Assembly (NCBI RefSeq): GCF_000421545.1
Contig: NZ_ATXF01000008.1
Coordinates: forward strand, 186,001-250,000
Reading direction: 5' to 3'
Origin: Agromyces italicus DSM 16388
GTDB taxonomy: Bacteria > Actinomycetota > Actinomycetes > Actinomycetales > Microbacteriaceae
DNA length: 64,000 nucleotides
A model generated the notes under the pieces. The model saw only the letters and a program-made list of their open reading frames with translations, had not been told where the DNA came from and searched no databases. Every line of letters begins with the position of its first letter. Position 1 is the stretch's first letter. Positions 34,301-42,808 of the stretch are shown here, one piece after another. A program made the position numbers and the translations under genes.

Positions 34301-35496
34301 ACGCGCGCGGTCTCGTGCGCGCCGTAATTGAGCTGGATGCCACGGCGGAGACGCCGCGCATTGATAAGCGTCGCCCGCGCGACGACCGGGCCCCTGTGCT
34401 GTTCGCCACGATCGCCGCCGAGAGCGCTGGCGCGGGAGAGCCGGGCGTCAGCTCCGAACAGATGCTGGCCATGGGACGCGCGCTCGGCGACGAGATCGAC
34501 AAGGTGCTGCTGAGTCGCGACGTCGCACCGTCGGCGCTCGTGCGCGATCGATTGCGCCGGCTCGTGCCGGTGGGCGTCGACCTTTCCGATGGTCGGTTGC
34601 TCGACTTCGCGGTGGCCGCCTCGACGACGGGTGCGAAGTCGTCGCTCGACGAGGTGTATTGTCGTGACCTTTCGCCGGCGCGCGCGATCGAGGTCGCCCT
34701 CGGCGGGGTAGCAGTGCGCGAACTCACGCCCGACAGCATCGAGCGACGGGTGAAGGGGCGCTTCCGCCTGGTCACGGCGATTCCGCCGCACCCGGCGCTC
34801 GACGCGATCGTTCAGACGACGCATCCCCACCTCGAGTGGAACCTCGACCGCTATCTCGTGAAAGATGGCTCGACGTACGGAGCTTCGACTCGGTCGACAA
34901 CGCTGCAAGGGTCGCTGCCCAACGACACGCTCGCGCGCACCCTGGCAGAGTCAGTGCGGCACCGCAGCGCGCTGGTGCTGACGACGACGTGGGGGAGCTA
35001 CGACGATTCCGCGACGACGCTGGCTGCGCGGTTCGGAGTCGAGATCGTCGATCTCGCGGCACTCGCGGTCGAGCACCTGCACGCGACTGCGGCGTCAGTC
35101 GGCGCCGATTGGTCGGTTGTCGTCGATGCTGACAAGCCGGATGCCAGCACCATCGACCAGCGCAACCTGCAGGCGCTTGCGAAGCAGGCCATGAGCAGCG
35201 CCTGGGCCAAGCTCAACGATCGCGATACCGCCCTGCTCTTCACGAACGCGGCAGTATTTGCACATCTCGGGCTGGTCGATCTCATCGCCCGTACCATCGA
35301 CCTCTCCACGGAGCGCGCGGGCGCCCGCTGGTTCCTGCTGCCGAAGCATGGCTCTGCCGCGGTCCCCGACCTTGACGGCACGCCGATGCCGATCGGCGCT
35401 GGTAAGTGGATCGAGCTCCCAACGACCTTGGCAGCCGTGCTGCCCGTCCCCAGCTCCATCGGCGCTCCGGCGCAGAACTCGAAGGTGAACCTGTGA
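31330..35496 (+). CDS. pglW: BREX type 2 serine/threonine kinase PglW
   Basis: A 1388-residue protein. Residues about 15-110 form a NERD nuclease-related domain (FNEVDVLLLTKAGLFVVELKG). Residues about 230-490 are a first, degenerate kinase lobe (MHRALSPLRVTV lacks the catalytic Asp). Residues about 514-800 are a second kinase with Gly loop RRGAGTTG and catalytic loop FHRDIKPANL near 634, though DFG reads DLS. A helix-hairpin-helix-like unit near 805 (VRARSGLGRLRVSTVGELLG) and a long C-terminal region follow. PglW kinases are essential for Pgl phage defence in Streptomyces. ATG 31330 follows GGAGA by 8 bp; an upstream ATG at 31252 lacks this. The stop overlaps the pglX GTG. Confidence 0.93.
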   Translation: MKAGSPNWIVMGKAAQNLEAIALNDLRDLLPDDGITTAWVNLTFVANSGGFNEVDVLLLTKAGLFVVELKGWHGQLLIKQNRWYQNGHDMGNPPVAADSKAKKLSGLLSSVAQKHGSNKNVVPWLGSLMVLHGRDSKVGVEQNVHGITTLDGYNIKLAGPGEAFSKFLMGPASHQMDVVDQARAAKIRKIIEQADLKPTPKTRKVGDYNLDAADPLGEDEEWVDLLATHPTTKSRRRIRVFKIPRGTSKEAFADIQRHAVREFRLTDGISHKGITHPIEYVDSSVGPALVFEYDEREVSLGDYLDEHAASLSIEERVTLVRKIAEVMKAAHSRRVMHRALSPLRVTVRASKKGVSVAVRDWFAGQKAADGTTLSRTMLGTTDIPDAIAEAQWGYLAPEVVQYLGEPSPIALDVYGLGALAYRIFTDRDPSENSNDLHALYQSAESLDPLAVQPELPEVFAKVVRDATSFEEPMRTIDVGTLLVELESATEEYLARGEKIKVEIDPLDASPGEIIGDRFEITARRGAGTTGVALLVDDYDTAKTGVILKLARDDEAAARLALEAEVLAGVEHPRVVRLLDGPLQVGGRSALVLSDAGAETLATRLQTEGRSTIEQLESYGRDLLEAVRYLDSKGVFHRDIKPANLAVAPDPGTRKPRLTLFDLSLAREPLTHTKSGSRPYLDPYLDLAGRRQYDRAAELFSVAATLFEMAASVPPFWPGGNAPEQPSEAPIVQPSQFEESHAAPLAEFFARALAPESKARFATLDEFEAAWLGLFAESKPENVDASTTELLDAQAAAATLDTPLADAGLSVRARSGLGRLRVSTVGELLGVPPMQINQIRGLGELHRKEVQRRVREWRARLKQEAELTTASTAGRLSIERHRSTLIPRMTAENSKQVTVLRLLLGEDQMPGDAPWPSFTSIADQLGLQVAAVSRLVSESVARWRKEGKLREVVDDVANSVNDFGLVATHDEVADQLLQRYGSARLGEERRRHARGLVRAVIELDATAETPRIDKRRPRDDRAPVLFATIAAESAGAGEPGVSSEQMLAMGRALGDEIDKVLLSRDVAPSALVRDRLRRLVPVGVDLSDGRLLDFAVAASTTGAKSSLDEVYCRDLSPARAIEVALGGVAVRELTPDSIERRVKGRFRLVTAIPPHPALDAIVQTTHPHLEWNLDRYLVKDGSTYGASTRSTTLQGSLPNDTLARTLAESVRHRSALVLTTTWGSYDDSATTLAARFGVEIVDLAALAVEHLHATAASVGADWSVVVDADKPDASTIDQRNLQALAKQAMSSAWAKLNDRDTALLFTNAAVFAHLGLVDLIARTIDLSTERAGARWFLLPKHGSAAVPDLDGTPMPIGAGKWIELPTTLAAVLPVPSSIGAPAQNSKVNL

Positions 35497-38400
35497 TCGA
35501 CTCCGCGAAGCTCCTCACCGCCCTCAAGGAGCAGGTGAAGGTACTCGAGGCAGACCTGCGCACCCGGGCAGAGGACGAGACGACCAAGTGGGCCGCGAGC
35601 CTGCGCACGGAGTTCAGCCGAGCGACGGCCAGAGAGCGCACCGGCATGTCGTGGATCGACTGGCGAGACGGCCAGGTCGCGCAGGCCGCAGTGGCGTGGA
35701 TCATCGCATCGGTGTTCATCCGCTTCAGCGAAGACAACGGGTTGCTCGACGGCCTCGTGGCCGACGGTACGAGGGCCGCGCTACCGTGGTTCGCCGGCCC
35801 TGGCGACGGCACCGAGAGGGCGGTCGAGAACCAGTCGGCGTTCTACACGGCGAATCCGACGGCGGCGGGGCCAGACTGGCTGCGGTACGCGTTCCGGGCG
35901 CTCGCAGCGCTGCCGGCCGGTCGAGCGCTCGTCGACCCTGACCACTCGATGGTGTGGTCGGCGCCGATCTCGGGTGAGGCGGCCGATGGGTTGTTGCAGT
36001 TCTGGCGGGCGAGTGAGACGAGCGGCCAGATCGTGCACGACTTCACGGATGCGAGCCTCGACACCCGCTTCCTCGGAGACCTCTACCAGGACCTCTCGGA
36101 GTTCGCGAAGAAGCAGTATGCACTGCTGCAAACGCCGGTCTTTGTCGAGGAGTTCATCCTCGACAGGACGCTCACGCCCGCGATCGAAGAATTCGGGCTC
36201 GAGGGGCTGAAGCTCATCGATCCGACGTGCGGTTCGGGCCATTTCCTGCTTGGCGCCTTCGCCCGACTCAACACAGCGTGGGCGAATGAAGCCCCCGCAA
36301 TGGATGCTCGGGCCCGCGTGAAGGTCGCCCTCGCGAGTGTGCACGGGATCGACCTCAACCCATTTGCCATCGCGATCGCGCGATTCCGGCTGACGGTCGC
36401 CGCGTTGCAGGCCGCCGGTGACCGCACACTCGTCGGCGCCCCTGACTACGACCTCAAACTCGCCATCGGCGACTCCTTACTCGCCTCGCAAGCATCGAGC
36501 GTTAAGCTCGACATCGCGGATGACGAGGGTGCTTACGAGTATGCGAACGAGGATGTCGCGGCGTACCACGGTATTCTCTCGAAGAACCAGTACCACGTGG
36601 TCGTGGGCAACCCGCCGTACATCACTGTGAAAGACCCAGTGCTCAACAAGCTGTACCGGCAGCTTTATAAGACGTGCTCGGGTCCGTATGCACTATCGGT
36701 GCCCTTCATGGAGCTGTTCTTTGAGCTTGCAATCGCCGTGAATGAGTTTGTTGGCGCTGGCTATGTTGGTCAGATAACCTCGAACTCCTTCATGAAGCGG
36801 GAGTTTGGTAAGCGGCTGATTGAGCAGTTGCTTTGTGGGAAGGACCCAGCGAATCCTGTCGATCTTCAATTGATATTTGATTCCGCGGGGGCCTGGATTC
36901 CGGGACACAACTTCGATGGCACCCCTACGGTCATCTTGGTCGGTCGACGAAGGCGGCCGACTGAAGAATTCGTGCGAGTCGTTCAGAGCGTTCAGGAAGA
37001 CCCGGGCAAGCCTGAGGAATCAGCCGTCAGCCCATATTGGGCCGAAGCGATCGCGCACGTCGACTCACCTGAGTATGACGGCGCGCAGGTCTCGATTGTT
37101 GATGCGCCCCGCGACCGGTTTGCTAGGCACCCATGGTCCCTAGCGGGTGGCGGCGCAGATGATGTGCTAGCCGCACTTGAATCAAGTCCGCGGAGACTGT
37201 CGAGCTTCCATCCTGTGATCGGTCGAACGACACACACGGGACTCGACGAAGCATTCCATCGACCCCTGGGACTAAGCGCTCGGCACGGACTGTCCCAGAC
37301 TGCTCCAATCGTTTCGGGTGACGGGGTGCGAGAGTTCACGGTCAAGAACGTCACCGAGGCACCTTTCCCCTACAACGATGAGGGACTTCCGACGGACCCA
37401 GCGGATCAGTTGATTCGAACGATGTGGCCGCAGCGGACGCCACTGCGCCGGCGCGTTGATTTTGGAAAAAGTCCTGAACAGCGCGGCCTTCGCTGGTTTG
37501 ATCACAGCATGTTCTTTCCTGAAAGACACCGACAGCGATTGGGAATCGCATACGCTGAGGTCGCCTCGCACAATCATTTCGTCCTAGACCGCAGTGGCCG
37601 ACTGTTCGATCAAACCGCACCAGTAGTGAAGCTGCCTGCGGGGTCGAGCGAAGGAGACTATGTTGCACTTCTGGGAGTCCTGAATAGTTCGGTCGTTTGC
37701 TTCTGGCTGAAGCAGGTGACTCAGAAGAAGGGCGGCGACGCGGACACCTCTTGGCTGCGTACCTATCAGTTCAACTCGACGAACCTTGCTCGCCTTCCCT
37801 TGCCCAAAACTCTGCCGGCACGGAGAAGCGCCACGATCGATTCACTCGCGCGTCGAGTTGCCTCGACCGATCTACGTGAAATTCTCAGGCATACTGTCTC
37901 TTCCGATTCATCGGTAGAGTCTGCCGTCGAGGCTGCGCAATCAGAGCGGCGTGTTGCAAGAGATCGTTTGGTATTCGAGCAAGAGGAACTCGACTGGGAG
38001 GCCTATCGCCTTTACGGGCTGATCAACGAGGACCTCACTTACGCAGGCGAGCTCGATCGAATAACCCTTGGTCAGCGTGCCTTTGAGATTGCGCTTGCCC
38101 GACACGTTGCAGCCGGACGAGAACCAGCGGAGTGGTTCTTGAAGCACGGTTCAAGTCCGATCGTGGATGTCCCCAGGGAGTGGCCCGCGGACTATCGCGC
38201 ACTCGTGGTTCGCCGACTTCACGAGATTGAGTCCAATCCGAGCGTCAGATTGTTGGAGCGACCGGATTACAAGCGACGCTGGGAGCGCTCGTCTTGGGAC
38301 GACGAGCGAACGGATTCTTTGCGCGACGTGATGCTTGATCGCCTCGAAGCGCCTGAGTTGTGGGCCGATGCGAATGGGCGTCCAGTCGCGCGTTCGGTGA

Positions 38401-39080
38401 ACGAGCTTGCAGAGCTCGTGCGGACGGACAAATGGTTCGTGGAGCTGGCGCAACTCGCGACGGGGTCGAAAGACGTCGATTTCCGCAAGGTCGTGGACGC
38501 GCTGCTGAGTGACGAGTCGGTGCCATATCTCGCGTCGCTGCGGTACAAGCCGTCGGGGCTCGAGAAGTTCCGAGCGTGGGAACGCACATGGGAACTGCAG
38601 CGCGCCGAAGACCGTGGCGAGCAAGTCGCCGTGCCGGTGCCGCCGAAGTACGGGCAGGCTGACTTCCGAAAGCCTTTGTACTGGAAGGCGCGCGGCAAGC
38701 TTGACGTACCTAAGGAGCGCTTCATTTCCTACCCCGGCACGAATCGTCCGAACGACGCGAGCCCGCTCTACGGCTGGGCCGGCTGGAATCACGCCGACCG
38801 TGCGCAGGCCCTCGCGCGCCTTCCGATGGAGCTCATCGCGGCTGGCGCCACCAGCGACGAGGTCCTGCCCCTCGTCGGCGGGCTCCTCGAATTGCAGCCT
38901 TGGCTCGAGCAATGGCACGGCGAAGTCGACCCGGCGATCGGCGTTAGCCCCGCCGCCGCGATCAGCGGCCTTACCGACCAGTTGCTCACGCAGACGAAGC
39001 TCTCCCGTGACACCGTAGCCGCCTGGCAGCCGCCCGCCGCAACTCGTGGCCGGGCCGCCACTTTGAAAGGCACCAAGTAG
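35493..39080 (+). CDS. pglX: BREX type 2 adenine-specific DNA methyltransferase PglX
   Basis: A 1195-residue methyltransferase. The SAM-binding motif DPTCGSGHFLLGAF (near 242) and catalytic NPPY in GNPPYITVKD (near 372) mark a gamma-type N6-adenine enzyme. The second half holds target recognition and C-terminal BREX parts. In BREX it marks host DNA and takes part in exclusion of phage. The GTG at 35493 overlaps the pglW stop. DNA from about 36640 to 38400 is visibly more AT-rich (many TTT, AAT, GTT codons) than both ends, consistent with exchange of the recognition domain. No long homopolymer run like those causing phase variation in Streptomyces pglX was noticed. Confidence 0.95.
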   Translation: MIDSAKLLTALKEQVKVLEADLRTRAEDETTKWAASLRTEFSRATARERTGMSWIDWRDGQVAQAAVAWIIASVFIRFSEDNGLLDGLVADGTRAALPWFAGPGDGTERAVENQSAFYTANPTAAGPDWLRYAFRALAALPAGRALVDPDHSMVWSAPISGEAADGLLQFWRASETSGQIVHDFTDASLDTRFLGDLYQDLSEFAKKQYALLQTPVFVEEFILDRTLTPAIEEFGLEGLKLIDPTCGSGHFLLGAFARLNTAWANEAPAMDARARVKVALASVHGIDLNPFAIAIARFRLTVAALQAAGDRTLVGAPDYDLKLAIGDSLLASQASSVKLDIADDEGAYEYANEDVAAYHGILSKNQYHVVVGNPPYITVKDPVLNKLYRQLYKTCSGPYALSVPFMELFFELAIAVNEFVGAGYVGQITSNSFMKREFGKRLIEQLLCGKDPANPVDLQLIFDSAGAWIPGHNFDGTPTVILVGRRRRPTEEFVRVVQSVQEDPGKPEESAVSPYWAEAIAHVDSPEYDGAQVSIVDAPRDRFARHPWSLAGGGADDVLAALESSPRRLSSFHPVIGRTTHTGLDEAFHRPLGLSARHGLSQTAPIVSGDGVREFTVKNVTEAPFPYNDEGLPTDPADQLIRTMWPQRTPLRRRVDFGKSPEQRGLRWFDHSMFFPERHRQRLGIAYAEVASHNHFVLDRSGRLFDQTAPVVKLPAGSSEGDYVALLGVLNSSVVCFWLKQVTQKKGGDADTSWLRTYQFNSTNLARLPLPKTLPARRSATIDSLARRVASTDLREILRHTVSSDSSVESAVEAAQSERRVARDRLVFEQEELDWEAYRLYGLINEDLTYAGELDRITLGQRAFEIALARHVAAGREPAEWFLKHGSSPIVDVPREWPADYRALVVRRLHEIESNPSVRLLERPDYKRRWERSSWDDERTDSLRDVMLDRLEAPELWADANGRPVARSVNELAELVRTDKWFVELAQLATGSKDVDFRKVVDALLSDESVPYLASLRYKPSGLEKFRAWERTWELQRAEDRGEQVAVPVPPKYGQADFRKPLYWKARGKLDVPKERFISYPGTNRPNDASPLYGWAGWNHADRAQALARLPMELIAAGATSDEVLPLVGGLLELQPWLEQWHGEVDPAIGVSPAAAISGLTDQLLTQTKLSRDTVAAWQPPAATRGRAATLKGTK

Positions 39081-42000
39081 ATGACCGCCCTGCCGCTTAC
39101 GACTCCGCTCCGCGACCTGATCTCGATCCCCGCGCGGGCGAACGCCGCCGACTTCGTGCTGCGTCTCGACGAGGGTGTCGCCCGCGCCGACCGCACCCTG
39201 CGCGACTACGTCGTCACTGAGTCCATCGCCGAATCCTTCGATGAGGCGCTGTCGATGGTCGAGCAGGCGGTCACCAACCGCATCTCAGTGGGCTCCTACA
39301 TCCACGGCTCGTTCGGTGCCGGTAAGTCGCACTTCATGGCGGTGCTGCACCTGTTACTTACCAAGCACCTGCCCGCCCGCGAGGTCAACGGCATGGCGCC
39401 CGTCGTCAGCAAGCACCTCGAAGTGCTCGAGAGGAACTTCCTCGCCGTCGACTACCACCTCATCGGCGCGAAGAACCTCGAATCGGCGCTCTTCGCCGGA
39501 TACCTCGCGACAGTCACCGCGAAGCACCCTGAAGCCCCGCTGCCGTTCCTGCACGCGAGCGACCAACTCCTCGAAGACGCCCGGACCCACCGCGACCTTC
39601 TCGGCGATGAGAAGTTCTTCGCCACGATCTCGCCGAACACCGGCGGCGGATGGGGCTCGCTCGCGACCGGCTGGGATGCAGCCTCCTTCGATACGGCCCT
39701 TGCCCAAGCGCCCGGCGAAGCGGACCGTGATCGCCTCGTCAGCGACCTCACCGCGACGCTCTTCACCGGGTACTCGTCCGCGGGCGAATGGGTCGACATC
39801 ACCTCCGGCCTCCGCACGATGAGCAATCACGCGCACGCGCTCGGCTACGACGGCATCGTGCTGTTCCTCGACGAACTCGTACTCTGGCTCGGGCAGCACC
39901 TCTCCGACCAGGCCTTCATCCAAAGCGAAGCATCCAAGGTCGCCAAGCTCGTTGAAACCGGCTCCGGCAGCCTGCCCGTGCCGTTCATCTCATTCGTCGC
40001 CCGCCAGCGGGAACTCGCCCAGTTCCTCGGCAACAGCGCGCTCGGCGTCGAACGCGTGTCACAGCAGCAGACGCTCCAGTACTGGGACGACCGTTTCGAG
40101 AAGATCGTGCTTCGCGCCGCTGATCTGCCCAAGATCGTCAAGCAGCGCTTGCTGCAACCCGTGAGTGCCGATGCGGCCGAGACCTTGCAGGCCTCACTCG
40201 CCCGAGTTCGCGCCGACAGCACCGTGTGGAACAGCCTGCTCGCCGACGAAGCATCCTCGGGCGAAGCAGAGTTTGCGAGCGTCTTCCCATTCTCGCCGGC
40301 GCTCGTCGACGCGATGGTCGCCCTGTCGAACATCATGCAGCGCGAACGCACCGCGCTGACGCTGATGACCGAACTGCTGATCGACGGCAACGACGAACTG
40401 ACCGCCGGTGACGTCATCCCCGTCGGCGACCTCTACGACTACATCGCGCTTGGAACCTCGAAACCGCTCGACGACAACGTGCGCGCCGGATTCGAAATCT
40501 CCGCTCGCTTCTACACCGACAAACTGCGGCCCTTCCTCCTCAACAAGCATGGGCTCACCGAAGCAACCGCGAAAGGGCTCGCGCGAAACCACCCGTTCCG
40601 CACCGAAGACCGACTCGCGAAAACCTTGCTCATCGCCGCCCTCGCGCCCGGTGCCGCGTCGCTCAAGAACCTCACCGCATCGAAGCTGCACGCCCTCAAC
40701 TACGGATCGATCAACGCCTTCGTGCCCGGCACGGAGACCTCGCAGGCCCTCACGCTCGTGCGCAAATGGGCTGAAGAATTTGGCGAGATCCACGTCGCCG
40801 AAGGTGCCGTCGACCCGCTCGTTTCGGTGCAACTCTCCGGAGTCGACTACGACTCGATCCTCAGCCGAGTCGCCGGCGAAGACACCCCGCCCGCGCGACG
40901 CTCACTCATCCGCACGCTCGTGCTCGACGGGCTCGGGCTTGGCAACACGACGGGCATGCTCGGCCAGGGCATCCCCTTTCCGCACGTCTGGCGCGGACAG
41001 AAGCGCGTTGCGTCGATCTGGTTCGGAAATCTCCACAGCGGTGCGAACGACTTCAAGGACTACGACTTCGAAACTGGCGAGGGCGAATGGAAGGTCTTCA
41101 TCGACTTCCCCTACGCGGCCGACGGACAGTCCGGGCCGCGCGACGACCTCGCTCGCATTTCCGGCCTGCGCGAACAAGGCATCACGGCCGACACCATCAC
41201 GTGGCTACCGAACTTCCTCACCGCCACGCGCTTGAACGACCTCGGTCGGCTCGTCGTGCTCGAATACCTGCTCGCCGAGAACCGATTCGAGGCGAACGCC
41301 GACCATCTGCCCGCCACCGACCGACCGGCCGCCCGCCAAGCACTCGAAAACAACCGAGCCAACCTGCGCGAGTCATTCGGGAAGGCGATCCTCCGCGCGT
41401 ACGGCGTTGCTGCGCCCGACGCCAGCGACGTCGACGACGAGCTGCTGCCGAGCGAAATCTTCACGACCCTCGTTTCGGGCCTGACCATTCAGGCACCCGT
41501 CACCGGCACGCTTTCAGGCGGACTCACCGGGGCGCTCGAACAGGCCTGGAAGAACGCGTATCCGGGGCATCCCGACCTCGGACATGGAGAAGTGAAGCGC
41601 AAAGAACTCGAGGACGCCCTGGCGCTCGTCACCCGCGCCGTCGAACACTCTGGCCGCGCCGAAGGCATCACGTCGGTCGACAAGCGTCTCGCCAGTTCGG
41701 TCGCCGTGCCGCTCGGTCTCGGCTCGCTCAATGAGAACGTCTTCACCTCGCAGCTCACGCAGTTCGGCTGGCGCGACGACTTCACCAAATGGGAAGCCGA
41801 GCTCGCGGGCAACGTCACGGCGGGGGCGTTACGCGCGCGCCTTGCGGACCGTGGCATGTCGCGTGATCTCGAAGACGCAGTCATCCTCGCGTGGTCGATC
41901 ATCGCTGACCGGGAGTGGGTACGCGGTATTGCTTCTGTTGCCCGCCCCGGCGTAGGGACGCTTACGGATGACCTCGTGCTGCGCACTGCGAATCTGCCTG

Positions 42001-42806
42001 ATGAAGATGCGTGGGTGCGGGTGAACGCGGTCATCTCGGTCGTGCTCGGCGTGCCTGCCGAGACCTACCGCAGCTCGGGCGCGGTTCGCCGGCTCGGCGG
42101 TGCGATTCACCGCTCTGCAGCGGAGCGGGTTGCCGACGCGGTTGGCCTTGTCGAACGACTTGAAGCGCACGCTGCACCACTTGGGCTCGACACTGACGCG
42201 CTGACCGGACGACTCGCGACCTCCCGGTGCGCCGCCGAGCTGCTCGGAGCTCTCTCGAAGGAGCGCGACCCGCTGCTCGCGATCACCGTTCTCGCCGACA
42301 CAACGCTAGTCGATTCAGCGGCGGCAGTCGGGAAGTCGATTGCGACCTCGGCCTCCGTTTCGCGAGCGCTCGTCGGCGCCGCGTGGGACATCATTGCGAA
42401 GGCGGCGACGCTCGGGCGGCCCGAAGTCGATCAGACGCTGACGACACTGCGCGCAGCCGCGGTCGCGAATGAATCCGCGGTGCCGCTGGTGGCTCGACTG
42501 ACGGAAGCGGCCGAGATTTCGAAGCAGGCGCTCCTGGCGACGACTCCCGCGCCTACCGCTCAGCCCGCGCATGTTCCAGCGCCGAGGCCGTCGCTGGCGG
42601 ACACGAGCTCGCCGAACCCATCGCCTGTATACGTAGACGCCGACAACTTCCTCGCTGAGCCAGGTCTGCCCGGCAACGCGAACGGGCACGTCAGCACGTC
42701 GGGGGATCAGCTCGAACCAGCGATCGCCGAGCTGCGCGACGCAATTGCGACCGCACTCGACGGTGACAACGCCAAGCAGGTGCGAATCACGTGGCAGGTG
42801 GAGTGA
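39081..42806 (+). CDS. pglY: BREX type 2 ATPase PglY
   Basis: A 1241-residue P-loop ATPase, the counterpart of BrxC in type 1 BREX. Walker A is GSFGAGKSHFMAVLHLLL near residue 75, and a Walker-B-like YDGIVLFLDELVLWLG follows near 255. The rest is long and mostly helical, with a Pro/Ala-rich linker near 1150-1180. The ATG follows the pglX stop directly. It is required with the other Pgl proteins for defence in Streptomyces; its mechanism is not established. Confidence 0.93.
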   Translation: MTALPLTTPLRDLISIPARANAADFVLRLDEGVARADRTLRDYVVTESIAESFDEALSMVEQAVTNRISVGSYIHGSFGAGKSHFMAVLHLLLTKHLPAREVNGMAPVVSKHLEVLERNFLAVDYHLIGAKNLESALFAGYLATVTAKHPEAPLPFLHASDQLLEDARTHRDLLGDEKFFATISPNTGGGWGSLATGWDAASFDTALAQAPGEADRDRLVSDLTATLFTGYSSAGEWVDITSGLRTMSNHAHALGYDGIVLFLDELVLWLGQHLSDQAFIQSEASKVAKLVETGSGSLPVPFISFVARQRELAQFLGNSALGVERVSQQQTLQYWDDRFEKIVLRAADLPKIVKQRLLQPVSADAAETLQASLARVRADSTVWNSLLADEASSGEAEFASVFPFSPALVDAMVALSNIMQRERTALTLMTELLIDGNDELTAGDVIPVGDLYDYIALGTSKPLDDNVRAGFEISARFYTDKLRPFLLNKHGLTEATAKGLARNHPFRTEDRLAKTLLIAALAPGAASLKNLTASKLHALNYGSINAFVPGTETSQALTLVRKWAEEFGEIHVAEGAVDPLVSVQLSGVDYDSILSRVAGEDTPPARRSLIRTLVLDGLGLGNTTGMLGQGIPFPHVWRGQKRVASIWFGNLHSGANDFKDYDFETGEGEWKVFIDFPYAADGQSGPRDDLARISGLREQGITADTITWLPNFLTATRLNDLGRLVVLEYLLAENRFEANADHLPATDRPAARQALENNRANLRESFGKAILRAYGVAAPDASDVDDELLPSEIFTTLVSGLTIQAPVTGTLSGGLTGALEQAWKNAYPGHPDLGHGEVKRKELEDALALVTRAVEHSGRAEGITSVDKRLASSVAVPLGLGSLNENVFTSQLTQFGWRDDFTKWEAELAGNVTAGALRARLADRGMSRDLEDAVILAWSIIADREWVRGIASVARPGVGTLTDDLVLRTANLPDEDAWVRVNAVISVVLGVPAETYRSSGAVRRLGGAIHRSAAERVADAVGLVERLEAHAAPLGLDTDALTGRLATSRCAAELLGALSKERDPLLAITVLADTTLVDSAAAVGKSIATSASVSRALVGAAWDIIAKAATLGRPEVDQTLTTLRAAAVANESAVPLVARLTEAAEISKQALLATTPAPTAQPAHVPAPRPSLADTSSPNPSPVYVDADNFLAEPGLPGNANGHVSTSGDQLEPAIAELRDAIATALDGDNAKQVRITWQVE

Positions 42807-42808
42807 AC

